DNA of 64,000 nucleotides from Elusimicrobia bacterium RIFOXYA2_FULL_47_53 (GTDB lineage Bacteria > Elusimicrobiota > Endomicrobiia > Endomicrobiales > XYA2-FULL-47-53), in contig MGVE01000010.1 in NCBI GenBank assembly GCA_001800315.1, forward strand, positions 1 to 64,000, written 5' to 3'. Under the pieces are notes generated by a model, which saw only the letters and a list, made by a program, of their open reading frames with translations, had not been told where the DNA came from and did not search any database. Every line of letters starts with the position of its first letter. Positions within the stretch are counted from its first letter, which is position 1. A program made the position numbers and the translations under genes. This document shows, one piece after another, positions 9,935-19,927 of this stretch.

Positions 9935-10564
9935 TTATTTCACAAAACTTATATCATCAAAATAAATAGCGCCGGACTTCTGGGTAACCTGGTCGCTTTC
10001 CAGCACAATGACAAACTCCGACATCTTGCTCCAATCTGTTATCTTATTGAAGCTTGCCAGCGGTATTTCCACAACATCCCAGAGATCGCTTGAATCTGTG
10101 ACATAGTAGGAAGAGCTCTCACCCTTTTTATTTTTTATCTCAATCTTGAATTTTTTGGTAAATCCGAGTTTCTCGTCGCCCTTTAGCCAGAACGATAACT
10201 TGGAATACGGCCGGACATCTATATCCTCAAGCTTCATCCAGAGCCCGCCGTAAGCCACATTAGGAGAATCAACATCGTAAGATAATTTAAGAGAACAACC
10301 CGTACCGTCATAGCCGGGTTTAAGTATTTCAGCCTTGTAGCTCTGAGAATCATCGGCCGGGTCTTTATCCCAGCTTCCGAAACTGCCGCCGACATTATTT
10401 GGCGCGGCCCCCGAATCAAAATCCGCCACAGTCAGTATGGGCTGAGTGTTCTTTGAAGTAACCGCTATCTTGCTCGCGTTGATCTTTGTCTTGTATGAAA
10501 CTGCGCCCACGGAAGCAGCGATACACACTACAACAGAAACCGTGACGGCAACAAATTTTTTCAT
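9935..10564 (-). CDS. Secreted CBM/CIA30-like domain protein (paralogue)
   Basis: LTVADFDSGAAPNNVGGSFGSWDKDPADDSQSYKAEI...SGAIYFDDISFVK. Confidence 0.65.
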   Translation of the reverse strand: MKKFVAVTVSVVVCIAASVGAVSYKTKINASKIAVTSKNTQPILTVADFDSGAAPNNVGGSFGSWDKDPADDSQSYKAEILKPGYDGTGCSLKLSYDVDSPNVAYGGLWMKLEDIDVRPYSKLSFWLKGDEKLGFTKKFKIEIKNKKGESSSYYVTDSSDLWDVVEIPLASFNKITDWSKMSEFVIVLESDQVTQKSGAIYFDDISFVK

Positions 10565-10626
10565 AATTCCTCCAGTTTGCCGCTTCTAAGCAGCCGAAAG
10601 CGGCGAATATTCAGCTAACGCGGCTC

Positions 10627-11502
10627 TTAAAACTCCACTGAAAAACTGATCAGTGAACTGTAGCCCAGCTTGTAATGCCTCTCCAAAGTATAGTCAAAAC
10701 GAATTTTCTTAAAACCGAGGCTCATGCCGATATCCGTATTAAGATTGTCGTCCTGTTCCTTAAGGCCGGCCCTGAACGCAAGGCTTTTCCTGAAAAACCA
10801 CGATTCAAATCCGGCGGAATAATGCGCCTTGGAGTCCGCTTTTTTCTGTCCCTCAAGCGAAATTACATTGTCGGGGTTAAGCCAGTAGGCGGCGCCCAAA
10901 TTAACCTCGGAAGGCAGATTGTCAAGCGCGAGCGTTTCCCAGTAAATAGCGGGATTATTAATATTCTCCCAGACAAACGAAAATTTAAGCTTATCTTTGA
11001 TGGCCTCGTAAAGGCAGGCGAGGTCAAGCCCTATGCCGCTGGCTTTGTAGTCATACAAAACGGAATAATATTTCATGTTGGCTCCGAGAGAAACGGAACG
11101 CCCGACATACTGCCCGTAAGAAAAAACAAAAGTATTCTCGGAATAATTCATAAAACTAACCTGCGGCGTAGTGCCAAGCCTTATCCAGCCAAAACCCACG
11201 GTGCCTTTGCCGACACGCGGGTGTATATAGCCCAAAGCATTATAGTTGACAAGCCCAAGCCCGTAAAGATCCTGATAGAAAGCGCTGACCTCTTTTCTTT
11301 TCGCGCGCCCCAAAGCCGCCGGGTTCCAGAAAATAGCCGAGGAATCGTCTACTACGGCGCTGTATGCTCCGCCGAACCCGCGCCCCCTGGCTCCGATGCC
11401 TATATCGTCAAAGGCTGCCGATAAATTCTGGAAATTTAACAAAGAAACAAGCAGCGCCGCAAATACTGATACTTTCAGGCCGCGAGGCGAAACATAATTC
11501 AT
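10627..11502 (-). CDS. PorV/PorQ (UPF0164)-like outer membrane barrel
   Basis: Signal peptide then ARGRGFGGAYSAVVDDSSAIFWNPAALG, the PorV/UPF0164 signature. Confidence 0.75.
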   Translation of the reverse strand: MNYVSPRGLKVSVFAALLVSLLNFQNLSAAFDDIGIGARGRGFGGAYSAVVDDSSAIFWNPAALGRAKRKEVSAFYQDLYGLGLVNYNALGYIHPRVGKGTVGFGWIRLGTTPQVSFMNYSENTFVFSYGQYVGRSVSLGANMKYYSVLYDYKASGIGLDLACLYEAIKDKLKFSFVWENINNPAIYWETLALDNLPSEVNLGAAYWLNPDNVISLEGQKKADSKAHYSAGFESWFFRKSLAFRAGLKEQDDNLNTDIGMSLGFKKIRFDYTLERHYKLGYSSLISFSVEF

Positions 11503-13397
11503 CTAATCACCCCTATTATGCTGTTAATTTTATCTTTCTGTCCGTCATAACCCTCAGCGGAAAAGCTATATATGTAAATACCGTTGTGTACTCTTCTGCC
11601 GTCTTTGTCTTTGGCGTCCCATTCAATGACGCGCTCGTTGCCGTCATTGATTACCTCTTTTTCATAATAATACAGGCTTTCACCGCTAAGCTTGAAAATC
11701 TCAAACTTTACGACAGCGGAGTCTTTAAGCTTGTAAACAAATCGCGCTTTATCTTTGAGGCCGTCGTCATTTGGCGATATTGGATTGTACGGGACATCAA
11801 GTTTTTCTATAAAACTTCCGCCCTTTATGCTCTGCGCCTCAGGCGAAACAAATTCAAGCGCATCAAAGTACACCGTTCCGCTCGCGCCTTTATCCTTGGC
11901 AACAGCGAACCAGATATTTTTTATCTTAGTCATATCCAGAGACTTTCCGGCTCCGGAAAAATACGCCAGTTCGCTGTAAGGTATCTCCGCGGTAGTCCAT
12001 TCATTGGATGTTTCCGCCGCATGATACAAAACCTTTCTGAATACAACATCGTTTGAATCCGAAACCTTGAATTCAATATCATCCCTGCCGCCCGTGCCTT
12101 TGTATTTGAAGCGGAATACCGATCCACTTACCAGGTTCGGATGGGAATCCAGCGACATCACGGCCCAGCGATCCGCAACGGGTGATGTCTCAAGCAGTTT
12201 AAAGTTCAATTCCACGGCTTTATCGCTTTCAAGGCCGGAGGATCCGGCAACAGAAGCCAGAACCTTGCTGTACTGGCCGTATTTCTGCCATTTGCCGTTT
12301 GATGACACTTCCCCATCCATGGTATCTATCGTCTCAACCACGCTGTTAGCGGCCCCTGGCTGATAAAATTTAATTTCATCCATATACACCGTGCTCTGCG
12401 TGGGACCATTGGTAGCGCCGGCGACATTGTTCTCAAATATTATAGCCAGATTGCCCGAAGCGGAAGAGGAAATAAAACCGGTGAAATCCGAAAGCGGAAT
12501 TTTGACTTCCTGCCAGGCGGATGAAACAGTAACATAACTGTGCACCCTGACAAAAATCGTGTTTACGCTCAGTTCAACTTTAAACCTTTCACCGCCGGTC
12601 ACACCCTTGACAAAGAATGAAAGATAGGAGGTGTTGCTGAGATCCGTATTCTTTAACTCCGTGTAATACCCGGACCAGGCGTTTGTTCCGGAAACATCGT
12701 ACCTGAGCTCAAGCGCCCCTCCGCCCGAATAAGTTACCGTTGAAACATAGGCGGCGGTGCACGCACCGGAAGACGGCCAGAGCACCAGGGGGTTGCTTGA
12801 GCCGCCAAATTTATTGGTACTGCTCAGGTCGTTAAAGTCGGCAAGCATTTTAGAAGCCGGGTTAGAGAGAAAAAGCCTTACATTATCTATATCAAGGGTA
12901 CCCTCGCCGGCAAGCGAGCTGGAAACCCCGAAACTGATCTGCGCGATTTTTGTTTTATCAAGCACCGAGTCTCCGCCGTAGGAATAAACAAAATCCGGGC
13001 TTGTGCCGGAAAAGGAAAGCGCGATTTCAGTCCAATTTGGCTGGTTTGTAACGGAAGGAATCGTTTTTGAGAAGACGCTGCCGTCCGCGTCTTTAAGCTG
13101 AACCTGAAGGCTTCCCGCTATGCCGCTGCCTTTGTATAAAAACTTTATCTGATCTCCGCCGGAAAAATCCTTATAAGAAAATTCTTTTCCAAGAAGCACC
13201 CAGCTTCCGGACCCGAAACTGTAATCAAGTTTCAAAGCGTTCCCCGCGCTTCCGCTTCCCTGGCTCAAGGTTGCGGTGGCGCCTGAATCGCCCGAAGCCG
13301 CCCAGCCGGTAAGCTGTTCCATGCCGTCCAGCGTATCCGCGGAGAGCGGGTTAAATAAAGCCAACATGGACACCAGCGTTATCAGAACTCTTTTCAT
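11499..13397 (-). CDS. Multi-CBM secreted protein with FlgD Ig-like C-terminus
   Basis: Three beta-sandwich repeats, each ending in (V/I)DxxxF, then YNPISPNDDGLKDKARFVYKL...EWDAKDKDGRRVHNGIYIYSF. Confidence 0.65.
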   Translation of the reverse strand: MKRVLITLVSMLALFNPLSADTLDGMEQLTGWAASGDSGATATLSQGSGSAGNALKLDYSFGSGSWVLLGKEFSYKDFSGGDQIKFLYKGSGIAGSLQVQLKDADGSVFSKTIPSVTNQPNWTEIALSFSGTSPDFVYSYGGDSVLDKTKIAQISFGVSSSLAGEGTLDIDNVRLFLSNPASKMLADFNDLSSTNKFGGSSNPLVLWPSSGACTAAYVSTVTYSGGGALELRYDVSGTNAWSGYYTELKNTDLSNTSYLSFFVKGVTGGERFKVELSVNTIFVRVHSYVTVSSAWQEVKIPLSDFTGFISSSASGNLAIIFENNVAGATNGPTQSTVYMDEIKFYQPGAANSVVETIDTMDGEVSSNGKWQKYGQYSKVLASVAGSSGLESDKAVELNFKLLETSPVADRWAVMSLDSHPNLVSGSVFRFKYKGTGGRDDIEFKVSDSNDVVFRKVLYHAAETSNEWTTAEIPYSELAYFSGAGKSLDMTKIKNIWFAVAKDKGASGTVYFDALEFVSPEAQSIKGGSFIEKLDVPYNPISPNDDGLKDKARFVYKLKDSAVVKFEIFKLSGESLYYYEKEVINDGNERVIEWDAKDKDGRRVHNGIYIYSFSAEGYDGQKDKINSIIGVIR

Positions 13398-13431
13398 AAT
13401 TCTTCCTCTTTTAAGAGAATCTTACCGACGG

Positions 13432-14883
13432 TCAAAAAAACTCCTCAACTGTCAAAAGATGTTCGTATTTTTTTATCGTCGGGTCCGAGTGAAATTTCTT
13501 TTTGATGGCGCCATCGTTTAAATAATTGCACAGCGCGATAAAACTCATGGCCTGATCCAGGCAGAGATATTTGTTATTCACCTGTCCGGTTTCAAAATTC
13601 AAGCTGTCAAAGAAACCATAGGTTCCATAGATATTAGAATATTTTAACAATTCCTTCAAGTTTTTTATTGCTTTTTCAGGTTCAATCTCAAGCGCCAGAA
13701 AAGTCGCGTGCGGAGTCACCACATGTTCGTCCGGATATCCTTTGGCTCCGAGATGTTTTACTCCGTACTCGGCATACCCCTCAGGATCGCCGGGTATTGA
13801 GCACGGGGACATACCCCATACGGGATAGCCGTTTTCCTCCAGAGCATAAAATATCTGCAGATCAACGGCTGTTTTATTGTTTGGCGCAAAACTTCCAGAA
13901 GAGAGTTCTTTTTCATTTAAAACAAGCGCCGGCATTAAAAACTCAAACATGCTCCCGCCCCAGGAAGGTACAAATTTAAAGTCCTTATATTTATAATAGC
14001 CCTGAAATACTTTGTAACCGGAATAAACCTTTCTGCCGCCGCGGGGAGGCTGCTGCTGCCACTTCCACTGCCTTGGCAGGGTCCTGTTTAACCTGAACCA
14101 GTGCTCAACAGGAACATCTCCTTTCGCAATGGCAATATATGAAGTCAGCCTGGGCTCAGTGCAGAGCATGCCGTAATGAAACGCCGAGGCCTTTTTCTTA
14201 CTACCCTCAAACCCGAGTGAAAGATGGCCCAGTTTAGCGTCATAATATATTTTGAAGTTCATGGCATCAAAGATTGACTTGCATCTCTGGCCAATCTCGT
14301 CGGGAAACGACTGTTTGGCAACTATAAGCCCCGCCGCCAGCCAGCCGTTGTCAACGGCAGAAATATAGGAGCCGCTGTGTTCAAGCGTGTCAACCCAGTA
14401 ATAATTAAAGAAGTTTCCTTCCCACTTTTCCATCTTTTCCAGGCTGGAAAGAGCCAGATTGAGCCTTTCAAGGGCCAAATCCCTGTCAATTATTTTAAGG
14501 TCGTGGGCACCAACGACACACATCATGTAGAGCCCTATATTGGTAATAGAGGTGTAAAGATTTACTTTTTCTTTTGAAATATTATCTATCGGCAGTCCGG
14601 TCTCGCGGTCCACGCAGTCATAAAAAAAACCCCAGGTGTCTGAGGTTATCTTTACTAAAAACTCATTATCCGCTAATGCGGAATCAATCTCTTTAATTTC
14701 AATCGGGGAATAACGAAAAAGACGCGACTGCGCCTCATTTAAGGTAATTTTTCTTTCCTGAGCGCTTAAAACTCCGCCGCAGGCAACGAAAAAAAAGGCT
14801 GCCATTAAGATTTTTCTCACCATCTGCCCCATTTCATATTTTTGGATATATAAGGTATCCGGAAGGCTAGTGTGAACAATCAA
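13432..14883 (-). CDS. Glucoamylase-family (GH144-like) secreted protein
   Basis: TWGFFYDCVDRETGLPIDN...SAVDNGWLAAGLIVAK...VPSWGGSMFEFLMPAL...CLDQAMSFIAL. Confidence 0.75.
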   Translation of the reverse strand: MIVHTSLPDTLYIQKYEMGQMVRKILMAAFFFVACGGVLSAQERKITLNEAQSRLFRYSPIEIKEIDSALADNEFLVKITSDTWGFFYDCVDRETGLPIDNISKEKVNLYTSITNIGLYMMCVVGAHDLKIIDRDLALERLNLALSSLEKMEKWEGNFFNYYWVDTLEHSGSYISAVDNGWLAAGLIVAKQSFPDEIGQRCKSIFDAMNFKIYYDAKLGHLSLGFEGSKKKASAFHYGMLCTEPRLTSYIAIAKGDVPVEHWFRLNRTLPRQWKWQQQPPRGGRKVYSGYKVFQGYYKYKDFKFVPSWGGSMFEFLMPALVLNEKELSSGSFAPNNKTAVDLQIFYALEENGYPVWGMSPCSIPGDPEGYAEYGVKHLGAKGYPDEHVVTPHATFLALEIEPEKAIKNLKELLKYSNIYGTYGFFDSLNFETGQVNNKYLCLDQAMSFIALCNYLNDGAIKKKFHSDPTIKKYEHLLTVEEFF

Positions 14884-14971
14884 TTAATCTTCAAAAGGAT
14901 TATAACAGAAAGCCGTATCATTGTCAAGCAAAATCAGAGCGCCCGGTGTGTCAATCGCGCAACGAATTCGT

Positions 14972-15000
14972 TTGACTTTTAACATAGCAAGCTATATAAT
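14972..15000 (+). promoter_or_regulatory. Sigma70-type promoter for the ogg-hrb-fprA-ftn cluster
   Basis: TTGACT - 17 bp - TATAAT, ending 9 bp before the ATG at 15010. Confidence 0.7.
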
Positions 15001-15009
15001 GTATCCTCA

Positions 15010-15672
15010 ATGAAAAGCGCTCTAAACAGGGAAATAATATCAGCCGTAGCTGCTCAGTGGAAGAACCTGAAAAGCGACATTGAAACACGCCTTGGGGAGT
15101 TCGCTGGAGTCTGGTCTGAGGGATCGGAAAAAGAGATATTTTCCGAACTCGTATTCTGCCTGTTTACTCCCCAGTCAAAGGCAAAATCCTGCTGGGCAGC
15201 AGTGGAAAGCCTCTCTGCCAAGGGCCTGCTGACCGCCGGCTCACGGGAAAAGGTTTACAGAGAGCTTGCCTGCGTCAGATTTAATAAAAATAAATCCGGC
15301 TATGTCATGGAGGCAAGAAAACTCTTCTGTCCCGACGGTTCAATAAAAATACGGAAGATTCTCTCCGGAATCGGAGACGAAGAGGCCGTCAGGGAATGGC
15401 TGGTTAAAAATGTAAAAGGCATAGGCTACAAAGAGGCGAGCCATTTTCTGAGAAACATCGGTTTCTCGCAGAATCTCGCCATACTTGACAGACATATACT
15501 TAAGAATTTAAAGCTGATGGGAGTAATTAAGGACATCCCCGGGTCTATCACAAAAAAGGAATATTTTAAGATTGAGAACAAAATGAGGGCTTTCACCCGG
15601 TCACTCGGGATACCGCTAAACCACCTTGACCTCGTTTTGTGGCACAAAGAAGCAGGGGAGCTATTTAAATAA
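15010..15672 (+). CDS. ogg: N-glycosylase/DNA lyase (Ogg family)
   Basis: FCLFTPQSKAKSCWAAVE...VKGIGYKEASHFLRNIGFSQNLAILDRHILKNLKLMGVI; HhH-GPD with catalytic Lys/Asp. Confidence 0.8.
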   Translation: MKSALNREIISAVAAQWKNLKSDIETRLGEFAGVWSEGSEKEIFSELVFCLFTPQSKAKSCWAAVESLSAKGLLTAGSREKVYRELACVRFNKNKSGYVMEARKLFCPDGSIKIRKILSGIGDEEAVREWLVKNVKGIGYKEASHFLRNIGFSQNLAILDRHILKNLKLMGVIKDIPGSITKKEYFKIENKMRAFTRSLGIPLNHLDLVLWHKEAGELFK

Positions 15673-16359
15673 ATGAATAATTTAGCATTGACCAAAATAA
15701 ACTACGGGCTTTATGTCATCGCGGCAAATCATAATGGACGCCTTAACGCCCAGATCGCCAACACGGTTTTTCAGGTTACCTCCGAACCGGCCCAACTGGC
15801 CATAAGCGTCAACAAGCAGAACCTTACGCACGAGATTCTGCTTGAAGGCGGCGTATTCTCGGTTTCGGTCATCTCAACCGAGGCTACCATGGAATTTATA
15901 GGCAAATTCGGTTTTAAATCCGGCAGAAACTCGGACAAGTTCAAAGAAACCGGATTTAAAACCGGGCACAAAGGCGTTCCCATAGTGACGGATTACGCTT
16001 TGGCGGCTTTTGAAGCGGAAGTGACAGCCAAACTTGATGTCGGCACTCATACGATTTTTGTGGGCAGAATAGTAAACTGCGAAATACTTTCGGACGCAGA
16101 GCCGATGACCTACGACTATTACCATAGGGTAAAGAAAGGCTTTTCCCCAAAAACAGCGCCCACCTTCATTAAACAGGAAACAAAAAGGGAGGAAAAAACG
16201 ATGAAGAAATACAGATGCACGGTTTGCGGCTATATTTACGACCCTCAGGTTGGAGACCCGGACTCCGGGATTAAACCGGGAACTGCGTTTGAAGATATTC
16301 CCTCAACCTGGGTCTGCCCTGTCTGCGGAGTAGAAAAGTCGTCGTTTGAACCGGCTTAA
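15673..16359 (+). CDS. Flavin reductase-rubredoxin fusion (high-molecular-weight rubredoxin, Hrb-like)
   Basis: Flavin reductase-like N-terminus and C-terminal rubredoxin [12 protein letters not shown]...[15 protein letters not shown]. Confidence 0.85.
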   Translation: MNNLALTKINYGLYVIAANHNGRLNAQIANTVFQVTSEPAQLAISVNKQNLTHEILLEGGVFSVSVISTEATMEFIGKFGFKSGRNSDKFKETGFKTGHKGVPIVTDYALAAFEAEVTAKLDVGTHTIFVGRIVNCEILSDAEPMTYDYYHRVKKGFSPKTAPTFIKQETKREEKTMKKYRCTVCGYIYDPQVGDPDSGIKPGTAFEDIPSTWVCPVCGVEKSSFEPA

Positions 16360-16385
16360 CCCATTAATTTTAACCAGGAGGACCT

Positions 16386-17573
16386 ATGGCTGTGAAAACA
16401 ATTAAACCAGGAGTCTTGGCGGTTGGTACCCCTGACTGGGACAGAAGGCTTTTTGACGACCTTATTCCCCTGCCTGACGGCACCACATACAACTCCTATA
16501 TAGTCAAAGGCTCGGAAAAAACAGCCCTGATTGACACAACAGACCCTTCAAAGACGGAAGAACTGCTTTCCAATTTAAAACAGGCCGGGATTAATAAAAT
16601 TGACTATATTATTTCCCACCACGCGGAACAGGACCACTCCGGATCTATTCCGAAACTGCTTGAACTCTTTCCGGGTTCCAAAACAGTCACTAACAGAAAA
16701 TGCGCCGATATGCTCAAAGACCTCATGCCAATAGCAGAGGAAAGTTTTATTATAGTGGGCGACGGCCAGAAACTTGAGCTGGGCGGCAAAACGCTTGAAT
16801 TCATAATTGCGCCCTGGGTACATTGGCCCGAAACCATGTTTTCCTACCTGAAGGAAGACAAGCTGCTTTTCAGCTGCGACTTTCTGGGGTCTCATCTTGC
16901 CTCAAGCGAACTCTACGCCGGGACCGGCGAACTGGTCTACGAATCGGCAAAAAGGTACTACGCCGAAATCATGATGCCCTTTCGCTCCAGCATAAAAACC
17001 AACCTGGAAAAAATATCAAAACTTGAAATAGAGACAGTGGCTCCCAGCCACGGCCCTGTTTACGACAAACCCGGGTTCATAATTGACGCTTACAGGGAAT
17101 GGATCTCCGACTCAGTCAAAAACGAAGTCGTAATACCGTTCGTTTCCATGCACGGCAGCACAAGAATTCTTGTTGACAGCCTTGTAGAAGAGCTTACAAA
17201 AAGAAATATCAGCGTTATCCCCTTTAATCTGACGGGTGGCGACATCGGGAAACTGGCTATTTCGCTGGTGGACGCCGCTACGATAGTGCTCGCCGCACCG
17301 ACGGTCCTTGCGGGAGCGCATCCCAGCGCCCTGTACGCCGCGGCCCTGGCCAATGCCTTAAGGCCCAAGTGCAGGTTTGCTTCTATTATCGGCTCCTACG
17401 GATGGGGCGGACGAATGGTTGAGCAACTTACAGCACTCCTGCCGAATCTAAAAGCCGAGATAATTCCGCCGGTGCTTGTAAAAGGCCTGCCTAAAGAAAG
17501 CGGCCTTAAACTTATTGAAGGCCTGGCGGCCGCGATAGCGGACAAACACAAGGCGGCAGGGCTTTTGAAATAG
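16386..17573 (+). CDS. FprA-family A-type flavoprotein (flavodiiron protein)
   Basis: HHAEQDHSGSIP metal ligands, LFSCDFLGSHLA, SHGPV, and flavodoxin domain with MHGST and GSYGWGG. Confidence 0.9.
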   Translation: MAVKTIKPGVLAVGTPDWDRRLFDDLIPLPDGTTYNSYIVKGSEKTALIDTTDPSKTEELLSNLKQAGINKIDYIISHHAEQDHSGSIPKLLELFPGSKTVTNRKCADMLKDLMPIAEESFIIVGDGQKLELGGKTLEFIIAPWVHWPETMFSYLKEDKLLFSCDFLGSHLASSELYAGTGELVYESAKRYYAEIMMPFRSSIKTNLEKISKLEIETVAPSHGPVYDKPGFIIDAYREWISDSVKNEVVIPFVSMHGSTRILVDSLVEELTKRNISVIPFNLTGGDIGKLAISLVDAATIVLAAPTVLAGAHPSALYAAALANALRPKCRFASIIGSYGWGGRMVEQLTALLPNLKAEIIPPVLVKGLPKESGLKLIEGLAAAIADKHKAAGLLK

Positions 17574-17597
17574 AGCGAAGCAGAACAGGAGGATAAT

Positions 17598-18125
17598 ATG
17601 ATAAACCAGAAAATGCAGGACGCCATAAACAAACAGATCAACAGGGAGTATTTCTCTTCGTATCTTTACCTTTCAATGGCGGCATATTTTGAGTCCGCCG
17701 GCCTTAAGGGTTTTTCCAACTGGATGCGAGTGCAGGCTCTTGAAGAAATGGTGCATGTCATGAAATTTTACGATTTTCTTTTGCAGAGAGGCGGCACAGT
17801 CACGCTGCTGGACATAGAGGCTCCGCAGTCAAAATGGACATCACCGCTGAATGCTTTTGAATATGCGTATGCCCATGAGCAGAAAGTGACCGGCATGATA
17901 AACGATCTGCTTACTCTTTCAAACAGCGAGAAAGACCACGCGACCGCTAATTTCCTTCAATGGTTCGTGAACGAACAAGTAGAGGAAGAAGCTTCCGCCA
18001 GCGAGATCGCGCAGAAGCTAAAACTCATTTCCTCGTCCTCCGAGGGCCTTTTCATGCTTGACCGCGAACTTGCCGCCAGGGTCTTTACCCCTCCGCCCGC
18101 GCCTCAGCAGGGCGCGAAGGCTTAA
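17598..18125 (+). CDS. Ferritin
   Basis: [47 protein letters not shown]...EQVEEEASA. Confidence 0.9.
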   Translation: MINQKMQDAINKQINREYFSSYLYLSMAAYFESAGLKGFSNWMRVQALEEMVHVMKFYDFLLQRGGTVTLLDIEAPQSKWTSPLNAFEYAYAHEQKVTGMINDLLTLSNSEKDHATANFLQWFVNEQVEEEASASEIAQKLKLISSSSEGLFMLDRELAARVFTPPPAPQQGAKA

Positions 18126-18126
18126 G

Positions 18127-19041
18127 ATGGCGCAAGGCGAAAACCTGTTAACCTGCGTCCCTGTTCCAATTTTGGACAGCCTCATTGAAGGGGCCTACAT
18201 CGTGGACAGCGATTTTAAAATCGTCTATTGGAACAAGGCCGCTGAGAGCATCACGGGCTTTTCTAAAGATGATGTTATCGGAAGAAAGTGCTCTGACTAC
18301 ATCCTTATCCACCTTACTTCCGACGGAAAGAATGCCTGCGTGAAAAACTGCCCCATGAAAAAATCCGCTTCCTGCGGTCGCAAACTCCAGGATTCCATGT
18401 ACCTTCGCCACAAGCAGGGCCACAGGGTTCCGGTGTTAATAAAAACAGTTCCTATCACGCAAACAGAAAACGCCTCTTCAGGAGTTCTGGAGCTATTCTC
18501 GGTTATTCCCAAAGAATCAGAGACAAAAAAAGAGGTGGAAAGGTTGAGAAAGATAGCTATGCTTGACAACCTGACCGGCATAGGAAACAGGCGGCTGTTT
18601 GATTTAAACTTCTCGTCTAAACTCAATGAGCTCTCAAGATTTAAGATAAGCTTCGCCCTGCTTTTCGCCGACATAGATAAATTCAAGTTATTCAACGATC
18701 AATACGGACACCCCGTAGGAGACAGAGTAATAAAGATGATAGCTAACACTATTTCAGAAAATATCAGGTCCATAGACTCCGTATGCAGATGGGGCGGAGA
18801 GGAATATGTAATACTGTTGTCAAATGTAAATAAAGAGCAGATGATTTTTACCGCGGAAAAGCTGAGAAATCTAATCTCCGCCTCAAGCTTCGCGCACAGA
18901 AACTCAGTTATCAGAGCTGCCGTATCCATAGGCGCGGTATTTGTAAATAAAAAAAGCAGCAAGGCAGCGCTGCTCAGAAAAGCCGACAAATTGATGTTTA
19001 AATGCAAATCAGCCGGCGGAAACTGCGTTACTGCCGGTTAA
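18127..19041 (+). CDS. PAS-GGDEF diguanylate cyclase
   Basis: PAS domain (GAYIVDSDFKIVYWNKAAESITGF) and RWGGEEYVILLS active site. Start set at ATG 18127 just after ferritin; the ORF extends to 18058. Confidence 0.85.
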   Translation: MAQGENLLTCVPVPILDSLIEGAYIVDSDFKIVYWNKAAESITGFSKDDVIGRKCSDYILIHLTSDGKNACVKNCPMKKSASCGRKLQDSMYLRHKQGHRVPVLIKTVPITQTENASSGVLELFSVIPKESETKKEVERLRKIAMLDNLTGIGNRRLFDLNFSSKLNELSRFKISFALLFADIDKFKLFNDQYGHPVGDRVIKMIANTISENIRSIDSVCRWGGEEYVILLSNVNKEQMIFTAEKLRNLISASSFAHRNSVIRAAVSIGAVFVNKKSSKAALLRKADKLMFKCKSAGGNCVTAG

Positions 19042-19538
19042 CCCCGCAACAGGCACTTCTTTATCTCCCCCACATACATCCTGTGGTAATCCTTCTTAGG
19101 ATAATTCGCGTCTATGGCCTTATCAATAAAATTCATAGGATTAATGTCGCTGAAATACAACTTATCGCAAAGTAATACTAGGCGCGCCTGCTCAAAATAA
19201 ACCTTACTATCTTCAAAAACCGGCGTCAAACCGGTTTTAAGCGCCTTATTCTCGGACCGGCCTGAGTGCGAACCGCAGTAGTTTAGAGCCTCTCTGTACT
19301 CTTCGCCGAAAAAAGAGAGACCGAAGCCCACCGAGTTCTCCATAAAATCATAAGTATACCGGCCCGGCCTGATAAAACAGAAACAAACATTTTTGTTCCA
19401 TAATACGCCCAGGCCGCCCCAGCTGGCCGTCATCATGTTATAAGCTTTGCTGTTACCGGCGCCTATAAGCATCCAATCAGCGCCAATAAGCTTAAATACA
19501 TTATCCTTCAGTTCCGCGGGATTGATCTCTTTAAACAT
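19038..19538 (-). CDS. Flavin reductase-like FMN-binding protein
   Basis: DWMLIGAGNSKAYNMMTASWGGLGVLWNKNVCFCFIRPGRYTYDFME. Confidence 0.75.
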   Translation of the reverse strand: MFKEINPAELKDNVFKLIGADWMLIGAGNSKAYNMMTASWGGLGVLWNKNVCFCFIRPGRYTYDFMENSVGFGLSFFGEEYREALNYCGSHSGRSENKALKTGLTPVFEDSKVYFEQARLVLLCDKLYFSDINPMNFIDKAIDANYPKKDYHRMYVGEIKKCLLRG

Positions 19539-19838
19539 TTACATAAGCCCCGGTATATTCATTCCACCCGTAATTTTTTTAGCCTCTTCCGCCATGACCT
19601 CATGGGACTGTTTGGCGGCTTTCTGCAGAGCGGCGAGGATGTTTTTTTCCAGTTTTTCTTGAGTTTGTTTTAACGCGTCGGGATTGAGCTTAAAATCAAT
19701 TATATCGGCCTTCGCGTTCATCTTTACCGACACATTCTCGTGTTCCACAGTTATTATTTTATCCCTGAGCGTTTTCTCCATCTGTGAAAGTTTGCTTTTC
19801 ATTGCGGCTGCTTCTTTGACCATCTTTAATAAATCCAT
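19539..19838 (-). CDS. YbaB/EbfC nucleoid-associated protein
   Basis: MDLLKMVKEAAAMKSKLSQMEKTLRDK...GGMNIPGLM. Confidence 0.85.
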   Translation of the reverse strand: MDLLKMVKEAAAMKSKLSQMEKTLRDKIITVEHENVSVKMNAKADIIDFKLNPDALKQTQEKLEKNILAALQKAAKQSHEVMAEEAKKITGGMNIPGLM

Positions 19839-19901
19839 TTTTTGGCATCTCCTTTATTAAACTCCATGGGCAAGAGACAAGAAAAAAAACTTTACCTGCA
19901 C

Positions 19902-19922
19902 TTACCACTTACCCCTTATCCC
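19902..19922. repeat. 7-bp tandem repeat, three units
   Basis: TTACCAC TTACCCC TTATCCC. Confidence 0.8.
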
Positions 19923-19927
19923 TGCAA

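Noticed and set aside
10675-11424. 249-aa plus-strand ORF
   Set aside because: Antisense to the well-supported PorV-like CDS; composition is that of a shadow ORF. Same for 2142-2672, 16575-16895, 39864-40433, 40846-41250 and other antisense track ORFs.
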